From Taxawa tesnikishii (nom. ined.) (Eukaryota > Ascomycota > Dothideomycetes > Dothideales), in assembly GCA_030247885.1 (NCBI GenBank), contig JAPDRO010000012.1, positions 496,001-560,000 on the forward strand: 64,000 bases of DNA. Direction: 5' to 3'. Shown piece after piece: positions 42,001 through 51,350 of this stretch. The notes beneath the pieces are model-generated. The model was not told the DNA's origin. It was given only the letters and a program-made list of their open reading frames with translations, and did no database searches. A program made the position numbers and the translations under genes. Every line of letters begins with the position of its first letter. Position 1 is the stretch's first letter.

Positions 42001-42318
42001 GATAAGATCGCCGAGGCGCACGCCGCGGAAGAGCAGGCGGAGGAAGACCTGGGTGAGATCCCTGACGAGCTGCTCGATCCCATCATGGGCAGTCTCATGG
42101 AGGATCCTGTCCTTTTGCCCAGCAGCAAGCAGATCGTCGACCGCAGTACTATCCGCAGTCACCTGTTGAGTGATCCTACGGATCCGTTCAACAGAGTGCC
42201 GCTGAAGATTGAGGACGTCCTGCCTGCGGAGGATAAGAAGAAGGAGATTCAGGACTTTATCGCAAGTCGCAAGGCGCAGAAGGCGGGCACGTCGGAGCCT
42301 ATGGATACGAGTGCTTGA
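39039..42318 (+). CDS. UFD2: Ubiquitin chain-elongating E4 Ufd2 (two frameshifts)
   Basis: E4 ligase that extends ubiquitin chains with Cdc48 for proteasomal degradation. Exons 39039-39062 (8 codons), 39113-40709 and 40768-42318, with introns of 50 and 58 bp; about 1057 aa expected, normal for Ufd2. The N-terminus IRNKRLAKLGGSNTSSS is followed by a helical core with LGPFFKLSPLQSEVAMNYFS, NHKRRAMRPDPKAVSSDGFM, NVLDRLCDPFMD-type blocks and RRNPRVSIQDETKINADQKT. The C-terminal U-box (about 970-1045) reads DELLDPIMGSLMEDPVLLPS and continues with DRSTIRSHLLSDPTDPFNRV. One base is missing in each of two runs, 40106-40108 and 40160-40163; exon 2 is 1597 nt where 1599 is needed. Confidence 0.95.
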
Positions 42319-43415
42319 ACGGGGCAGTGGGAGTCACTGGGCGCATTCTTTTGCATGGATGGCGTTGAATAGGTGGCGGTGTTAAGAGTGCTGATGAGGC
42401 GCGCACATTGATAGCCGGGGAATATGAGAACAAAAAGCATTATCACGGATGTCCACCGACTACTACCGTTCGAACCACAAGCACTCCCTGTGATGTTCCT
42501 GATCAAGGGTTTGCAGCCTGGCTGGATTGATGGAAGGTTGCTGACCGTCTCCGTTCCTGTCTGTCCATCGATTTTCTGGAGGTTTCAGTGTTGTCGAGAA
42601 CTCGCGCACATCACTACAACGCGCTTTCATTATTCTTTTATGGGCAATCATCTCACACTGAAGGTCGGAGCGTTGATTCGGTTTGATATCACAGACTGAT
42701 ACTGCTACAAAAGCCGCTGTGAGCTGTGCGCCAAAAGAACAATGGCTTTCATTGGGAGGAGCTGCATTGGAACAAACCACCCTAACAAGCGGAAACGACC
42801 CGTCAAGTTCACAAAATCGGAATGGTAAAATCCCATACAGCAAAGCCAAGTAAATCCTAAAGCCCCCATGAGGTGTCCAAAGAGGCCGTGCTTGGTGTTG
42901 TGGCATTGTAAGCGTCATCTCTCTCTTCGCTTGGAAGATTGCCGCTGCTCGGTTGTGCTGTGCGAGACAGTTGCTTCTTAGACTTGCCATCCAGGGATGG
43001 CCTTCAAGCGGCGTTGATGGAGAGGAAGAAACGCGGCGTGCTGTGTTGTTGCTCGAACAGCCAAGATCTATATGCAGACGATGCTTCGTTTTGATGGTTT
43101 ACCCGTTCAGGACAATGTAACGCGTGAAGCAGCATACCGTCCAATTTAGCGACAAGAACCTAAAGTCAGGCCACTGCCGATTACCATGTCTCCAGGGGCT
43201 GTGGTTTCATTGTTGGGTGACTGTTGATCCGTTTCAGAAGTGCTGGAGTGCGCGTTTACAAGCAAAGGCCGTGTTCGTTCAATCTGCAAAAATATACACA
43301 TAGGGAGGTATAAACTAGTGCACAAGCAATTCCCAAGTCCTTAAAACGCCCACAATGCCCTATATCTGATAGCGGCCTTTTCCAGCCGTGCGACAAACTT
43401 CCTGCAATCCGGCGT
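42319..43415. other. Intergenic between converging genes
   Basis: 1.1 kb of 3' flanks of UFD2 and the complex I gene. I see no gene. A 175-codon minus-strand frame at 42463-42990 has no family resemblance. Confidence 0.5.
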
Positions 43416-44238
43416 TTACTTGCGGTACCACATGCGCGTGATCTTGGTATGCCTCATCTTCTTCTGCAGTTGGAAGATTCCGAACATGAGCGCCTCAGCG
43501 GTTGGCGGGCATCCAGGAACGTAGATATCAACTGGCACAATCCTGTCACAACCGCGCGTGACACTGTAGCTGTAGTGGTAGTAGCCGCCACCGTTTGCGC
43601 AGCTGCCCATAGAAATCACCCACCGCGGTTCTGGCATTTGGTCGTAGACTTGACGCAGAGCAGGGGCCATCTTGTTGGTCAAAGTACCGGCTACAATCAT
43701 GACATCGGACTGGCGAGGAGAGGCACGGAAAATGATACCCATACGATCTTGGTCGTAACGTGGGGTGGAGAGGTGCATCATCTCGACGGCGCAGCAGGCG
43801 AGCCCGAAGGTCATGGGCCAAAGGGAGCCCTGGCGTGCCCAGTTTGCAATTTGATCAAGAGTTGTCCTGTACCTCAATCAGCCCCATTGTCCCCTCTGTT
43901 TCTTCCTCGCGAATGTAAACACGTACAGTGCGTATTGCATAACACCCTGCTTTCCCTCCTGGCTCGGCAGTGGCACGTTGGTGCCCATCTTCGTGCTCTT
44001 CATCGGTGGTGGCGTGCCCGGACCACCGGTGATAATGGCGGGCCTTTGCACCTCAGGCTGTGCGGGCTTGGATGAGGTATTGGAAATGAAGGCTGCTTGC
44101 GCGCCGCGGAAAGGAAGGAGGGCAGTCGTTGGCTTGGCTGCATATCACTGTTAGTGTTGCTGGGTCGTGGTCTCGAGGAGCAAAGGTTTGCCTACCGCGC
44201 AGCGCCAGAGCGGTCGCGGACCGTGTCGTGGAGAACAT
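43416..44238 (-). CDS. NADH:ubiquinone oxidoreductase 20-kDa subunit (PSST/NDUFS7)
   Basis: Matrix-side subunit of respiratory complex I that carries iron-sulfur cluster N2 next to the quinone site. Exons 44238-44196, 44137-43927 and 43866-43416, with introns of 58 and 60 bp; 234 aa, intact. The N-terminus [14 protein letters not shown] with following basic residues is a mitochondrial presequence. Cluster ligands are visible in [38 protein letters not shown] and [20 protein letters not shown]. The quinone-site region is [20 protein letters not shown]. Divergent, 415 bp from TCA17. Confidence 0.96.
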
Positions 44239-44653
44239 TGTGAAGGTGTTAGGTTATTGGAAAGGATCCGGAGACGAAGGAAGACAAGATAACCTGGGTA
44301 GGGTGGAGGGGAGAGTGTCCTGGTGGTTTTGTATAGGTTTAAGAAGCCCGCCACTCAATGATGGAGTTCATGTTGTAAGCGAAAGCTTCAAAGTATTGAT
44401 TGGCTGGGCTAGCGGAGATACGGAAATCGTGGGATTTTGCGCAGCTTTTCCCGGTACTTTTGCCTCACAGAACCTCCTGGACCGATCCACGAAGCGCAAA
44501 ACAAACCTCACTCTGATGTACGTAGTACTATCCGGTTGGGGTGACTACGAAGCTGCGTAGAAGTTACTGCGCGGTTGTTGTTGTTGTTGTTGTTACTCGA
44601 GGGGCAGATTCTGCGAAAGCAACCAACTCGCCGGACAGATAGATGCGTGAGAG
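44239..44653. promoter_or_regulatory. Shared NDUFS7 / TCA17 intergenic region
   Basis: 415 bp between divergent starts. It contains a GTT microsatellite at about 44574-44595, within 80 bp of the TCA17 ATG. Confidence 0.4.
44574..44595. repeat. (GTT)n microsatellite
   Basis: Seven consecutive GTT/TTG units just upstream of the TCA17 start. Confidence 0.8.
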
Positions 44654-45322
44654 ATGGCCAACAGAAGCCCTGCTATTGCTTGTATAGGCGTGATCGGTAG
44701 ACAAGTCAGTACTATCTCCATCTCTATACTATCAGAATACTCAAAGAAGCACGCCGTTTCCTGACCCTTGCGAAGAACAACCCTCTGCATATCTCACTTT
44801 TTCCCGCCGAAGGCCAGGATGAGCCCCGCAACAAGCTCGAGTTCTCCTTCATGCTCTCCACATGTCTTGATATCTTCGAGGCTCGCATGCCTACCAGGAT
44901 GGTAGGCCAGGATTTCGGCCTCCTGCAAGCCATTGATGAGCGTCTTGCCATGTATGGGTGGCTCACCAACACAGGCGTCAAATTCGTGATCGTGGTCGAT
45001 ATGGAGGGGCGAGCGCAACAAGAAGGCAAGAACGCATCTGTGCTGGGTTTGCGCAACTCGGATCTGACGCCGGTACGTCCGATCACGTCGTGCCTCATAT
45101 CCTATTAGTATGCTGACATACGAATTTATTCAGGCGTTTCATGCGTTGCAAACAGCATACATCCACCTGCTGAGGAACCCATTCTACAGCCCGGACGATC
45201 ATTCTCCGGCACACGCAGACAACAACAAGCCCATGGGCAGTACCCAGATTACCAGCAAACAGTTTATCCAGGAAGTGGATCGCATTGGCCGCTCCTGGTA
45301 CCCTGGTGCTGTGACCAGCTGA
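44654..45322 (+). CDS. TCA17: TRAPP complex subunit Tca17/TRAPPC2L
   Basis: Longin/sedlin-fold subunit that stabilises TRAPP tethering complexes at the Golgi. Exons 44654-44704, 44776-45072 and 45134-45322, with introns of 71 and 61 bp; 178 aa, intact. The start reads MANRSPAIACIGVIGRQ, then NNPLHISLFPAEGQDEP. Family blocks follow: LEFSFMLSTCLDIFEAR, FGLLQAIDERLAMYGWLTNT, GVKFVIVVDMEG and AFHALQTAYIHLLRNPFYSP. The C-terminus has FIQEVDRIGRSWYPG. Intron 1 has a weak GTCAGT donor. A longer plus-strand frame over the same stretch is not needed. Confidence 0.92.
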
Positions 45323-45727
45323 TTTACCACTCCCTGTTGTACGGATCACGACTCCAAAATACCCTAGACTATTCCAGGATGCTGAGCGTCATTGTCAGCC
45401 ACACGTCTTCCTGGCCAAGTTACCGACCCATATATGACGACGGATATGGCAGGTAGCGGATATCATGAGAGGGATTGCCCAACGGTGACGAAGGCTGTAT
45501 CAAGCAGGTCCGTGTGAGGGAGGTGGCCACATTATATGCCAACGAATGCATTCGGGACGTGGACCACAGCATGACTGCATGCGGACATTCCATGACCACA
45601 CGACCCAATATTTCGCTTGCGAGAGCGAGAAAAGCTATCAAATACCCGTTCCTCCACAAATGCTCATTCCCGTCTGTTCCTAACAGACCTCTATTAAAGC
45701 GACGCCTAATCCGATGATGTCTGCCCT
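45323..45727. other. Intergenic between converging genes
   Basis: 405 bp of 3' flanks of TCA17 and the FAD oxidase; nothing else is seen. Confidence 0.5.
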
Positions 45728-47041
45728 CTACAACTTCGCCCTCGCACCGTCCTCTAAATCGCTCAGATCCCGCTGCGGTGCCGTCTTCTCATGTGCACCC
45801 CTCCCTCCAAACCTGGCGCTCTTCCAGCCCCAGGCTTGGTCCCTCTCCTCGCCGTTCCCCTCTCCAGTGAGTACGTTGACCATGTACTTCCCTGCCGTGG
45901 GCAGGAACTTGTAGCTGTGGAAGCTACCGCCGATAGCCAGGTAGAGATTTCGCAGCCGCGGATGAGGATGTCGGTCCAGCAACCAGTCCTGACTCGGTGT
46001 CCGTGCATCCCAGCAGAGGCGCCAGTAGTCGACGGGCTTGTTGGCCGTGAAACGCGGCATTACGCGCGACATCATGATATTCTTGGTCTCTTCCTGTAGC
46101 CTTCTCGATACGATGTGCTGGTCTCGCGCCGGCGGCACCGAGATCCTGTGCCCGGTCTTCGTGGTAACGTAGTTTGTAATGGTGTTTGCGTTTGTGAACT
46201 TAAGCAACGAGTTCTCCTGAGGTGGTGGGATCACTTCTCCGTTCCCACCGTAGACGACGACGGGCATTTGATTCAGGTCGGACATTTCCTGCGCGCTCAT
46301 CTTGTAGTGCGCTACACAGACGCCCGCAGCGCTGGCCTGCTTTTCTATTCTATCATTCTCTGCGACGTCGAGCTCATCCTCGGTTGCAGACATCAACTGG
46401 CTGGACCACGCACCAGTGGCCAGCACGATCTTGTCTGCGGTGAGCACCCTGCCATCCTGCGTCCTTACGCCCTCGACGCCATCACTCCTCAGTACCAAAC
46501 CTTCCACATCAGCGCAAACGTACCTCACGCCCCTCTTGACCGCCTCGTCCATCATCTTAGCCGTCGCGTGTCCCGCCTCACACCATCCCGCTTCTGGGTT
46601 CCAGTATGCGTCTCTGAACCCATCCGTCTTCGTCCCCTTCATGATGCCACCCCATCTCTTCTCCAGATCGTCCAGCTTCACGTCCTCCGTCGGATCGTGG
46701 CCCCGATCCCTGAAGACCTTCCGTATGCGCTCGGCCAGATCGCTGTCTTTCTCGTCCAGCATGATCCAGCCGGTGCGGTGGTAGTAGGGTTTCAGCTCGG
46801 GCCAGTTCTGCCATGCGTGCATTGCCTCGTAGGCGAGGTCGGCGTAGAAGCGCTCGGAGTAGTCGGCGCGGATGATCTTGTTGATGTCATTGCTGGCGGC
46901 TGGCTCGGGCGGGGACGGTGTACGGTCGAGGACGGTGATGCTGGGGCTGGGCGATTGACGCGAGAGGTGGTAGGCGGTGGAGGCGCCGAAGATGCCGGCG
47001 CCTACTATGAGGACAGATGGTTGTGAGTGCTGGGTGGTCAT
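45728..47041 (-). CDS. FAD-dependent amine oxidase (saccharopine/fructosyl-amino-acid oxidase type), PTS1 tail
   Basis: 437 aa in a single exon, intact. The N-terminal dinucleotide-binding motif is VLIVGAGIFGASTAYHL (GxGxxG), with the acidic end at VLDRTP. The block SNDINKIIRADYSERFYADL and the C-terminal CWDARTPSQDWLLDRHPHPR, with IGGSFHSYKFLPTAGKYMVN, are typical of the monomeric sarcosine oxidase superfamily in fungi: saccharopine/pipecolate oxidase and amadoriases. Such enzymes oxidise a secondary amine and release hydrogen peroxide, usually through a covalent flavin. The last three residues are AKL, a PTS1 peroxisomal signal, which fits a peroxide-making oxidase. The exact substrate cannot be chosen. 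Its upstream region carries a TTGACC repeat (47053-47078). Confidence 0.85.
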   Translation of the reverse strand: MTTQHSQPSVLIVGAGIFGASTAYHLSRQSPSPSITVLDRTPSPPEPAASNDINKIIRADYSERFYADLAYEAMHAWQNWPELKPYYHRTGWIMLDEKDSDLAERIRKVFRDRGHDPTEDVKLDDLEKRWGGIMKGTKTDGFRDAYWNPEAGWCEAGHATAKMMDEAVKRGVRYVCADVEGLVLRSDGVEGVRTQDGRVLTADKIVLATGAWSSQLMSATEDELDVAENDRIEKQASAAGVCVAHYKMSAQEMSDLNQMPVVVYGGNGEVIPPPQENSLLKFTNANTITNYVTTKTGHRISVPPARDQHIVSRRLQEETKNIMMSRVMPRFTANKPVDYWRLCWDARTPSQDWLLDRHPHPRLRNLYLAIGGSFHSYKFLPTAGKYMVNVLTGEGNGEERDQAWGWKSARFGGRGAHEKTAPQRDLSDLEDGARAKL

Positions 47042-47052
47042 GTCGTACTGGT

Positions 47053-47078
47053 GGTTGACCTTGACCTTGACCTTGACC
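47053..47078. repeat. TTGACC hexamer repeat
   Basis: Four tandem TTGACC units on the plus strand, 12 bp upstream of the FAD oxidase ATG (read on the plus strand), so they lie in its 5' leader or core promoter. Confidence 0.75.
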
Positions 47079-47458
47079 TAGGTGAGTGCTGCCCGGGTAG
47101 GCAGGCAATGGAAAGATGGGATGGATGCGGTCTGTGTTGCTGTTCCTTCGTTCATGTGTTATGACGTCGGTTGGGCGGCAGGCGGACGCGCGAAAGATAA
47201 GGAAGTCTGATAGGGGAAGAGATGGAAGAAGGCATAGAAGCAAAGCATATGAGAGTGAATGGATCCACCTACCCTCTCGAGTCTCCTACTTCGGACTGAC
47301 AAACAATATGGTTGGTTGTGATGTGTTATGGCCAGGGTCTGAGAGGCTCTGCTCTTTGGGTTGATGGGTATGCAGGTGCATGGCAGGAAGTTGGGTCGGT
47401 TCGTTCACTGCAGCCGCGCGAGACGCGAACAGCCTCGCCCTAGACGGTCAGATAGCGG

Positions 47459-47540
47459 AGAAGACAAGACAAGGCAAGGCAAGACCAGATTGGACAAGAC
47501 AAGACAAGACAAGACTAGACCAGACAAGACCAGACTAGAC
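47459..47540. repeat. AAGAC pentanucleotide-type repeat
   Basis: An imperfect purine-rich tandem array of AAGAC, with variants AAGGC and TAGAC/CAGAC, about 80 bp long. Confidence 0.8.
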
Positions 47541-47647
47541 CCGTCTTCTTTTCCAATGTGTCCCGCGCCGACCCCGTGATGAAGCTCGATCGGGCTAAGG
47601 TCCCCGATGGCTGTTGATGGTACCTTGCAGTATGCAGCAATCCAACC

Positions 47648-47690
47648 GAGACGAGAGCGAGAGACGAGAGCGAGAGACGAGAGCGGGAGA
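47648..47690. repeat. GAGACGAGAGC minisatellite
   Basis: Three near-identical 14-bp units built from GAGAGCGAGAGAC. Confidence 0.7.
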
Positions 47691-48058
47691 CGCCAGCGTC
47701 GTGTCTTCCGCGCTTCCCCGCGCCTTCAGTAGACTCGTGCACGTCATAAGCCAATGCAATGCCAATGGCCAGGAACACATAAATCAAGTAAAGGAACCGG
47801 CCAGGTGATGCTGATATGTTTGCTTTAGCACCTGCTCCTCTGGCGTCATGTGTGTGTTCGTCCGAAGTATATGAAGTCAAGTAAAAGTACAGTACACGCA
47901 CATCCATTCAAACTGTAGCTGTGGTGCCGCGCAGGAGGAAGAAGACTGCTGGCCCAGCTGTCGCATTGCCACTCCGAGCCAACTGCTCCCGCCTTCATCA
48001 CCATCCTTGACTATCGGGACATTCACTGCCACTCTCAAAGAGGCCCCCGCACATCGCT

Positions 48059-49618
48059 ATGCCACCCAGAAGAACTCGTTCGTCGGCTGCGGCAGCTGTA
48101 GCAGACAGCGAGCCACAGCAACTCTCAAGTCCGCCAGCGACTCCCGCGCCCAGCACCAGACGTGCAACCAGGAAGGCCAAGCAGGCCTCCTCTCCCAAAG
48201 TGAAAGTGAAGGAGGAGGCGCCTACCACGCCAGCAAACAAGCGCAAGCGTACGAGGACAGCAACCACCGTCAACGATGACGCAGTACTCGACGAGCTGCC
48301 GCACAATCTCGGCACACTGCCAACCCCAGGCGACCGCGACAGCAACGTCAAAGACGAGGCCGAAACACCTCCCCAAAGAAACGCAACCGGCGCCCGGCAA
48401 AGGCCGAAGCAGCAAAGGCCGACCCGGCCGAGGTCGAGACTCTCGCAGAGAAAGCGGCTCAGATCGCCTCTCCCGGCACCGATGGAGACACGCCCAAGAG
48501 AGCAGCCAAAACCGCAAAGAAGGCCGGCTACGGTCTCACTCCCGGCCAGACACCCTACCCTGACTGGCCGCACCCGACGCCCGAAGAATGTCACGAAGTG
48601 GTCCGCTTGCTCGAGAAGGTGCACGGCAAAGTGCAAGCACCAAAACCATTCCCTTGCCGTCCCTCGAAGTCTCGGGATGCGGCGAGGTGCCTTCGGTACT
48701 CGATGCTCTGATCCGCACCCGCCTTTCCGCCGCCACCACCAGCCTGAACTCGTCACGCGCCTTCCAAGGCCTCGTCAAGACCTTTGGCATAATCGAAGAA
48801 GGCATCGGCAAAGGCAGCGTGGACTGGAACAAAGTGCGCCTCGCATCCCAAAAGAAGTCTTCGACGCCATCAAGAGCGGCGGCCTCGCCGACGTCAAAAG
48901 CAGAGACATCAAATCCATCCTGCAGATGGTGTACGAGGAGAACCAGGCACGAAGCGCCGAGCTCAAAGTCGCCACCTCGAAGGACGCAAACGACGGCCCC
49001 GCCGGCGTCGAAAACGAGCCCGCGAAGGAAAAGGAAGACGAGATCCGGCGCGCCGATTCCGACGTGCTATCCCTCGACCACCTGCACCTGCTCTCCAACG
49101 AGGAAGCCTTCAACAAACTCGTCGCCTACCCAGGCATCGGCCCCAAAACCGCCTCCTGCGTCCTCCTCTTCTGCCTGCAGCGCCCCTCCTTCGCCGTCGA
49201 CACCCACGTCTTCCGCCTGTGCCGCTACCTCGGCTGGGTGCCTCCGCCCTCCGCCCTCAAGAAGGGTCAGCCGAAGGTGGAGCGCAACACCACGTACAGC
49301 CACTGCGAGGTCCGGATCCCGGACGAGCTCAAGTACGCGCTGCATCAGCTGCTGATCAAGCACGGCAAGGCGTGTCCGCGGTGCAGGGCAGCGACGGGCA
49401 TGGGGAGCGAGAAGTGGGATGAGGGATGTCCGATCGAGCACCTGGTCAAGAGGTACGGCGCGAAGAAGGCTGGGCTTGGCGCGAGTCCTGCCGCGCTGAA
49501 GAAGAGGACGCCGAAGAAGAAGAAGAAGGGGAAGAGGGCCGAGAGCGAGGAGGAGGAGGAGGAGGAGGAGAGCAGTGAGTTGAGTGAGCTGAGCGATTCG
49601 GAGCACGATGACGAGTGA
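48059..49618 (+). CDS. Endonuclease III-like HhH-GPD DNA glycosylase (three frameshifts)
   Basis: Base-excision repair glycosylase of the HhH-GPD superfamily, about 520 aa in one exon. The N-terminal half is a basic nuclear-type tail (MPPRRTRSSAAAAVADSE, KVKVKEEAPTTPANKRKRTR). The catalytic domain starts near YPDWPHPTPEECHEVVRLLE. It holds LIRTRLSAATTSLNSSRAFQ, EVFDAIKSGGLADVKSRDI and the HhH YPGIGPKTASCVLLFCLQ. FAVDTHVFRLCRYLGW follows. By alignment with E. coli Nth, K in GPKTA and D in VDTH are the catalytic pair. Only part of the [4Fe-4S] Cys pattern is visible (CPRC, later CP). The C-terminus is poly-Lys then poly-Glu. Single bases are missing at runs 48371-48374, 48642-48645 and 48850-48853. 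Confidence 0.85.
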   Translation: MPPRRTRSSAAAAVADSEPQQLSSPPATPAPSTRRATRKAKQASSPKVKVKEEAPTTPANKRKRTRTATTVNDDAVLDELPHNLGTLPTPGDRDSNVKDEAETPPQRNATGARQRPKQQRPTRPRSRLSQRKRLRSPLPAPMETRPREQPKPQRRPATVSLPARHPTLTGRTRRPKNVTKWSACSRRCTAKCKHQNHSLAVPRSLGMRRGAFGTRCSDPHPPFRRHHQPELVTRLPRPRQDLWHNRRRHRQRQRGLEQSAPRIPKEVFDAIKSGGLADVKSRDIKSILQMVYEENQARSAELKVATSKDANDGPAGVENEPAKEKEDEIRRADSDVLSLDHLHLLSNEEAFNKLVAYPGIGPKTASCVLLFCLQRPSFAVDTHVFRLCRYLGWVPPPSALKKGQPKVERNTTYSHCEVRIPDELKYALHQLLIKHGKACPRCRAATGMGSEKWDEGCPIEHLVKRYGAKKAGLGASPAALKKRTPKKKKKGKRAESEEEEEEEESSELSELSDSEHDDE

Positions 49619-50356
49619 AAAGAGGAAAACGGGGGCAAACCACTCCGTTTGGGAGGCTTCGCGTTTCTGCTCTCGAAAGAGCGTGTGGATGGTTTTTACG
49701 GGAATCTTACGGGTATATGGGGCTTATGCGTAATCGAGGTATATGTAATATATTGTTTTGTATATATATATATATATATATATCACAGAAAAGTGCGGCA
49801 CCTCAACGCAATGTCGTGCTTCATGTACCAGTCTGCACGCTTTACCAACCGATACTTATGATGCAATACAATGCCCCGCGGCATCAATACTCTACTTCGG
49901 GGCGAGAAGGGGGACAAGGTGAGCACTTCAGTAACGTGAGAACATCATACATACAGACCCGACCATCTCACCGATCACGTCTAGCCATACATTAACGTCA
50001 TTCGATTTCAAGCGCGGCCAGACAACACCAATGCCCACAGAACAGAAACTCGCGGGGTGGACCAAGAGAAGAGGCATTGGTGGAGATGACCGCCGGTTAT
50101 CCGTCCGCGGCTCTGGCGAAACGAAGGAGATATTCAGACATCAACCCCAAACGCTCGGTAGCAAAAAAGAAAAGAAAAAATGCTGCAAAGGTGAAAATGC
50201 AAGATAGGTATATTCCCATGCCCAAAGACAAACGATCGAGCCGTAATGCTGCAGAACAAGGTAATGAGACAAGATGCGACAAGATGCTGCGAGATGGGAC
50301 CTCTCTGACCAGAACAAACGTAGCTCGTTGATGGACGATCGTCGAACGTAGAGCCA
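49619..50356. other. Intergenic between converging genes
   Basis: 738 bp, containing a (TA)n tract at 49761-49783 downstream of the glycosylase. No gene is seen. Confidence 0.5.
49761..49783. repeat. (TA)n microsatellite
   Basis: About eleven TA units, roughly 140 bp downstream of the glycosylase stop, perhaps within its 3' UTR. Confidence 0.85.
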
Positions 50357-51350
50357 TCACATCGGCGTGGAAGGTGGAGTGAAGCCCCGGAGAAGCCTCG
50401 GCGCCAGATCCGGCCGTAGAGCTGCGACTCGACGAGCCAGCTGCTCATCGCTCGATATCGCTCCGACCAGAGTACTGTCCAGCTTGGCCAGCTGCTCCTC
50501 CGTGGCGCACACTTCTGTGGGGAAGTATCTCAGCAACGGGCCTATCCTGGCCATGTCTTGGTCCCGGAGTCCGAGCAAGCGGTAGAGGGCTCGCGAGAAG
50601 TTGTCGTATTGACACTGCGCGGTGGCAATCTCCAGCTTGGTATACTCTAGCCCGCACCCGGGCTTGCTGCCGTCGCCTTGCTTGTTGTTTGGTCTCTGTT
50701 TGGTTTCGCCTCGCCATCCACATTGCACCATGTGGCCTTGCGTGTTTTGCATGGCGACGTTGTTCTTTCCCCTGTAACCGCGTTGCTGACATGCGTGTGC
50801 GCTTTCGCCCGTTGACGACGAGGAGCTGGTGTCGTCTTCCGGTCTTGTCGCTCTACGCTTCTTGGACGATGTCGTTCCGTGCTTGGTATATCCTTGAATG
50901 CTGTCGCCTGAGGAGGAGCGTCTCGAGGAGGCTAAGGAGGTAACGGAAGGCGCTATGGAGACCAACGAGTTGACCGAGGAAACACGACTGAATGCGTAGT
51001 CCGAGCTATTGTGGTGACCGTATTCTGATTGAAAGCCTGTTGTCGTTGGCGACGGCGGAGCCGTAGGGAAGTAGTCGGACGCGGGACGAGAACACAGCCC
51101 CGTATCGATTCAGGCCCGGCAGGAGTTCGAGATTCGTAGTAGTGCCCCAGCAAAGTCGTGGCCTGGCTGCTGGAGACGGATGGGGCGCCCTTCAGCAACC
51201 CTTCGACGCCTGGAAGACGGTCACCGGAACCCCGTGGAACAGTCCCTGAAGCAAGTGCTTGACCGTTGAGGCGCAATGCGGATGTCCTATTTTGACTTCC
51301 ACACTCGTCAACTTGGTATGGAAAGTGTCGATCAGAGCGCTCACCTCATG
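50357..51350 (-). CDS. 311-aa unrecognised protein with a 5-nt first coding exon (one frameshift)
   Basis: The second exon, 51286-50357, lacks its own ATG. Five bases (ATGAG, 51350-51346) followed by a GTGAGC donor and a 59-bp intron with an AATAG acceptor give MR|TSALRLNGQALASG in exact phase. The protein is Ser-rich through HNSSDYAFSRVSSVNSLVS and SLASSRRSSSGDSIQGY. A basic stretch (SSKKRRATRPEDD) and several Cys follow. The C-terminal block is the most structured: YTKLEIATAQCQYDNFSRAL, YRLLGLRDQDMARIGPLLRY and LARRVAALRPDLAPRLLRGF. One base is missing in the run at 51098-51101, just before CSRPASDYFPTAPPSPTT; with it the length is 312 codons. No family is recognised. Confidence 0.68.

Larger units (their letters stand above)
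47042..48058. promoter_or_regulatory. FAD oxidase / glycosylase divergent spacer with simple repeats
   Basis: 1.0 kb between divergent starts, rich in simple repeats: TTGACC units at 47053-47078, AAGAC units at about 47459-47540 and GAGACGAGAGC units at about 47648-47690. No gene is seen. Confidence 0.45.

Noticed and set aside
43449-44075. 208-codon plus-strand frame
   Set aside because: Antisense to the complex I gene; a shadow of its codon bias.
46115-47026. 303-codon plus-strand frame
   Set aside because: Antisense to the intact FAD oxidase and without any family motif.
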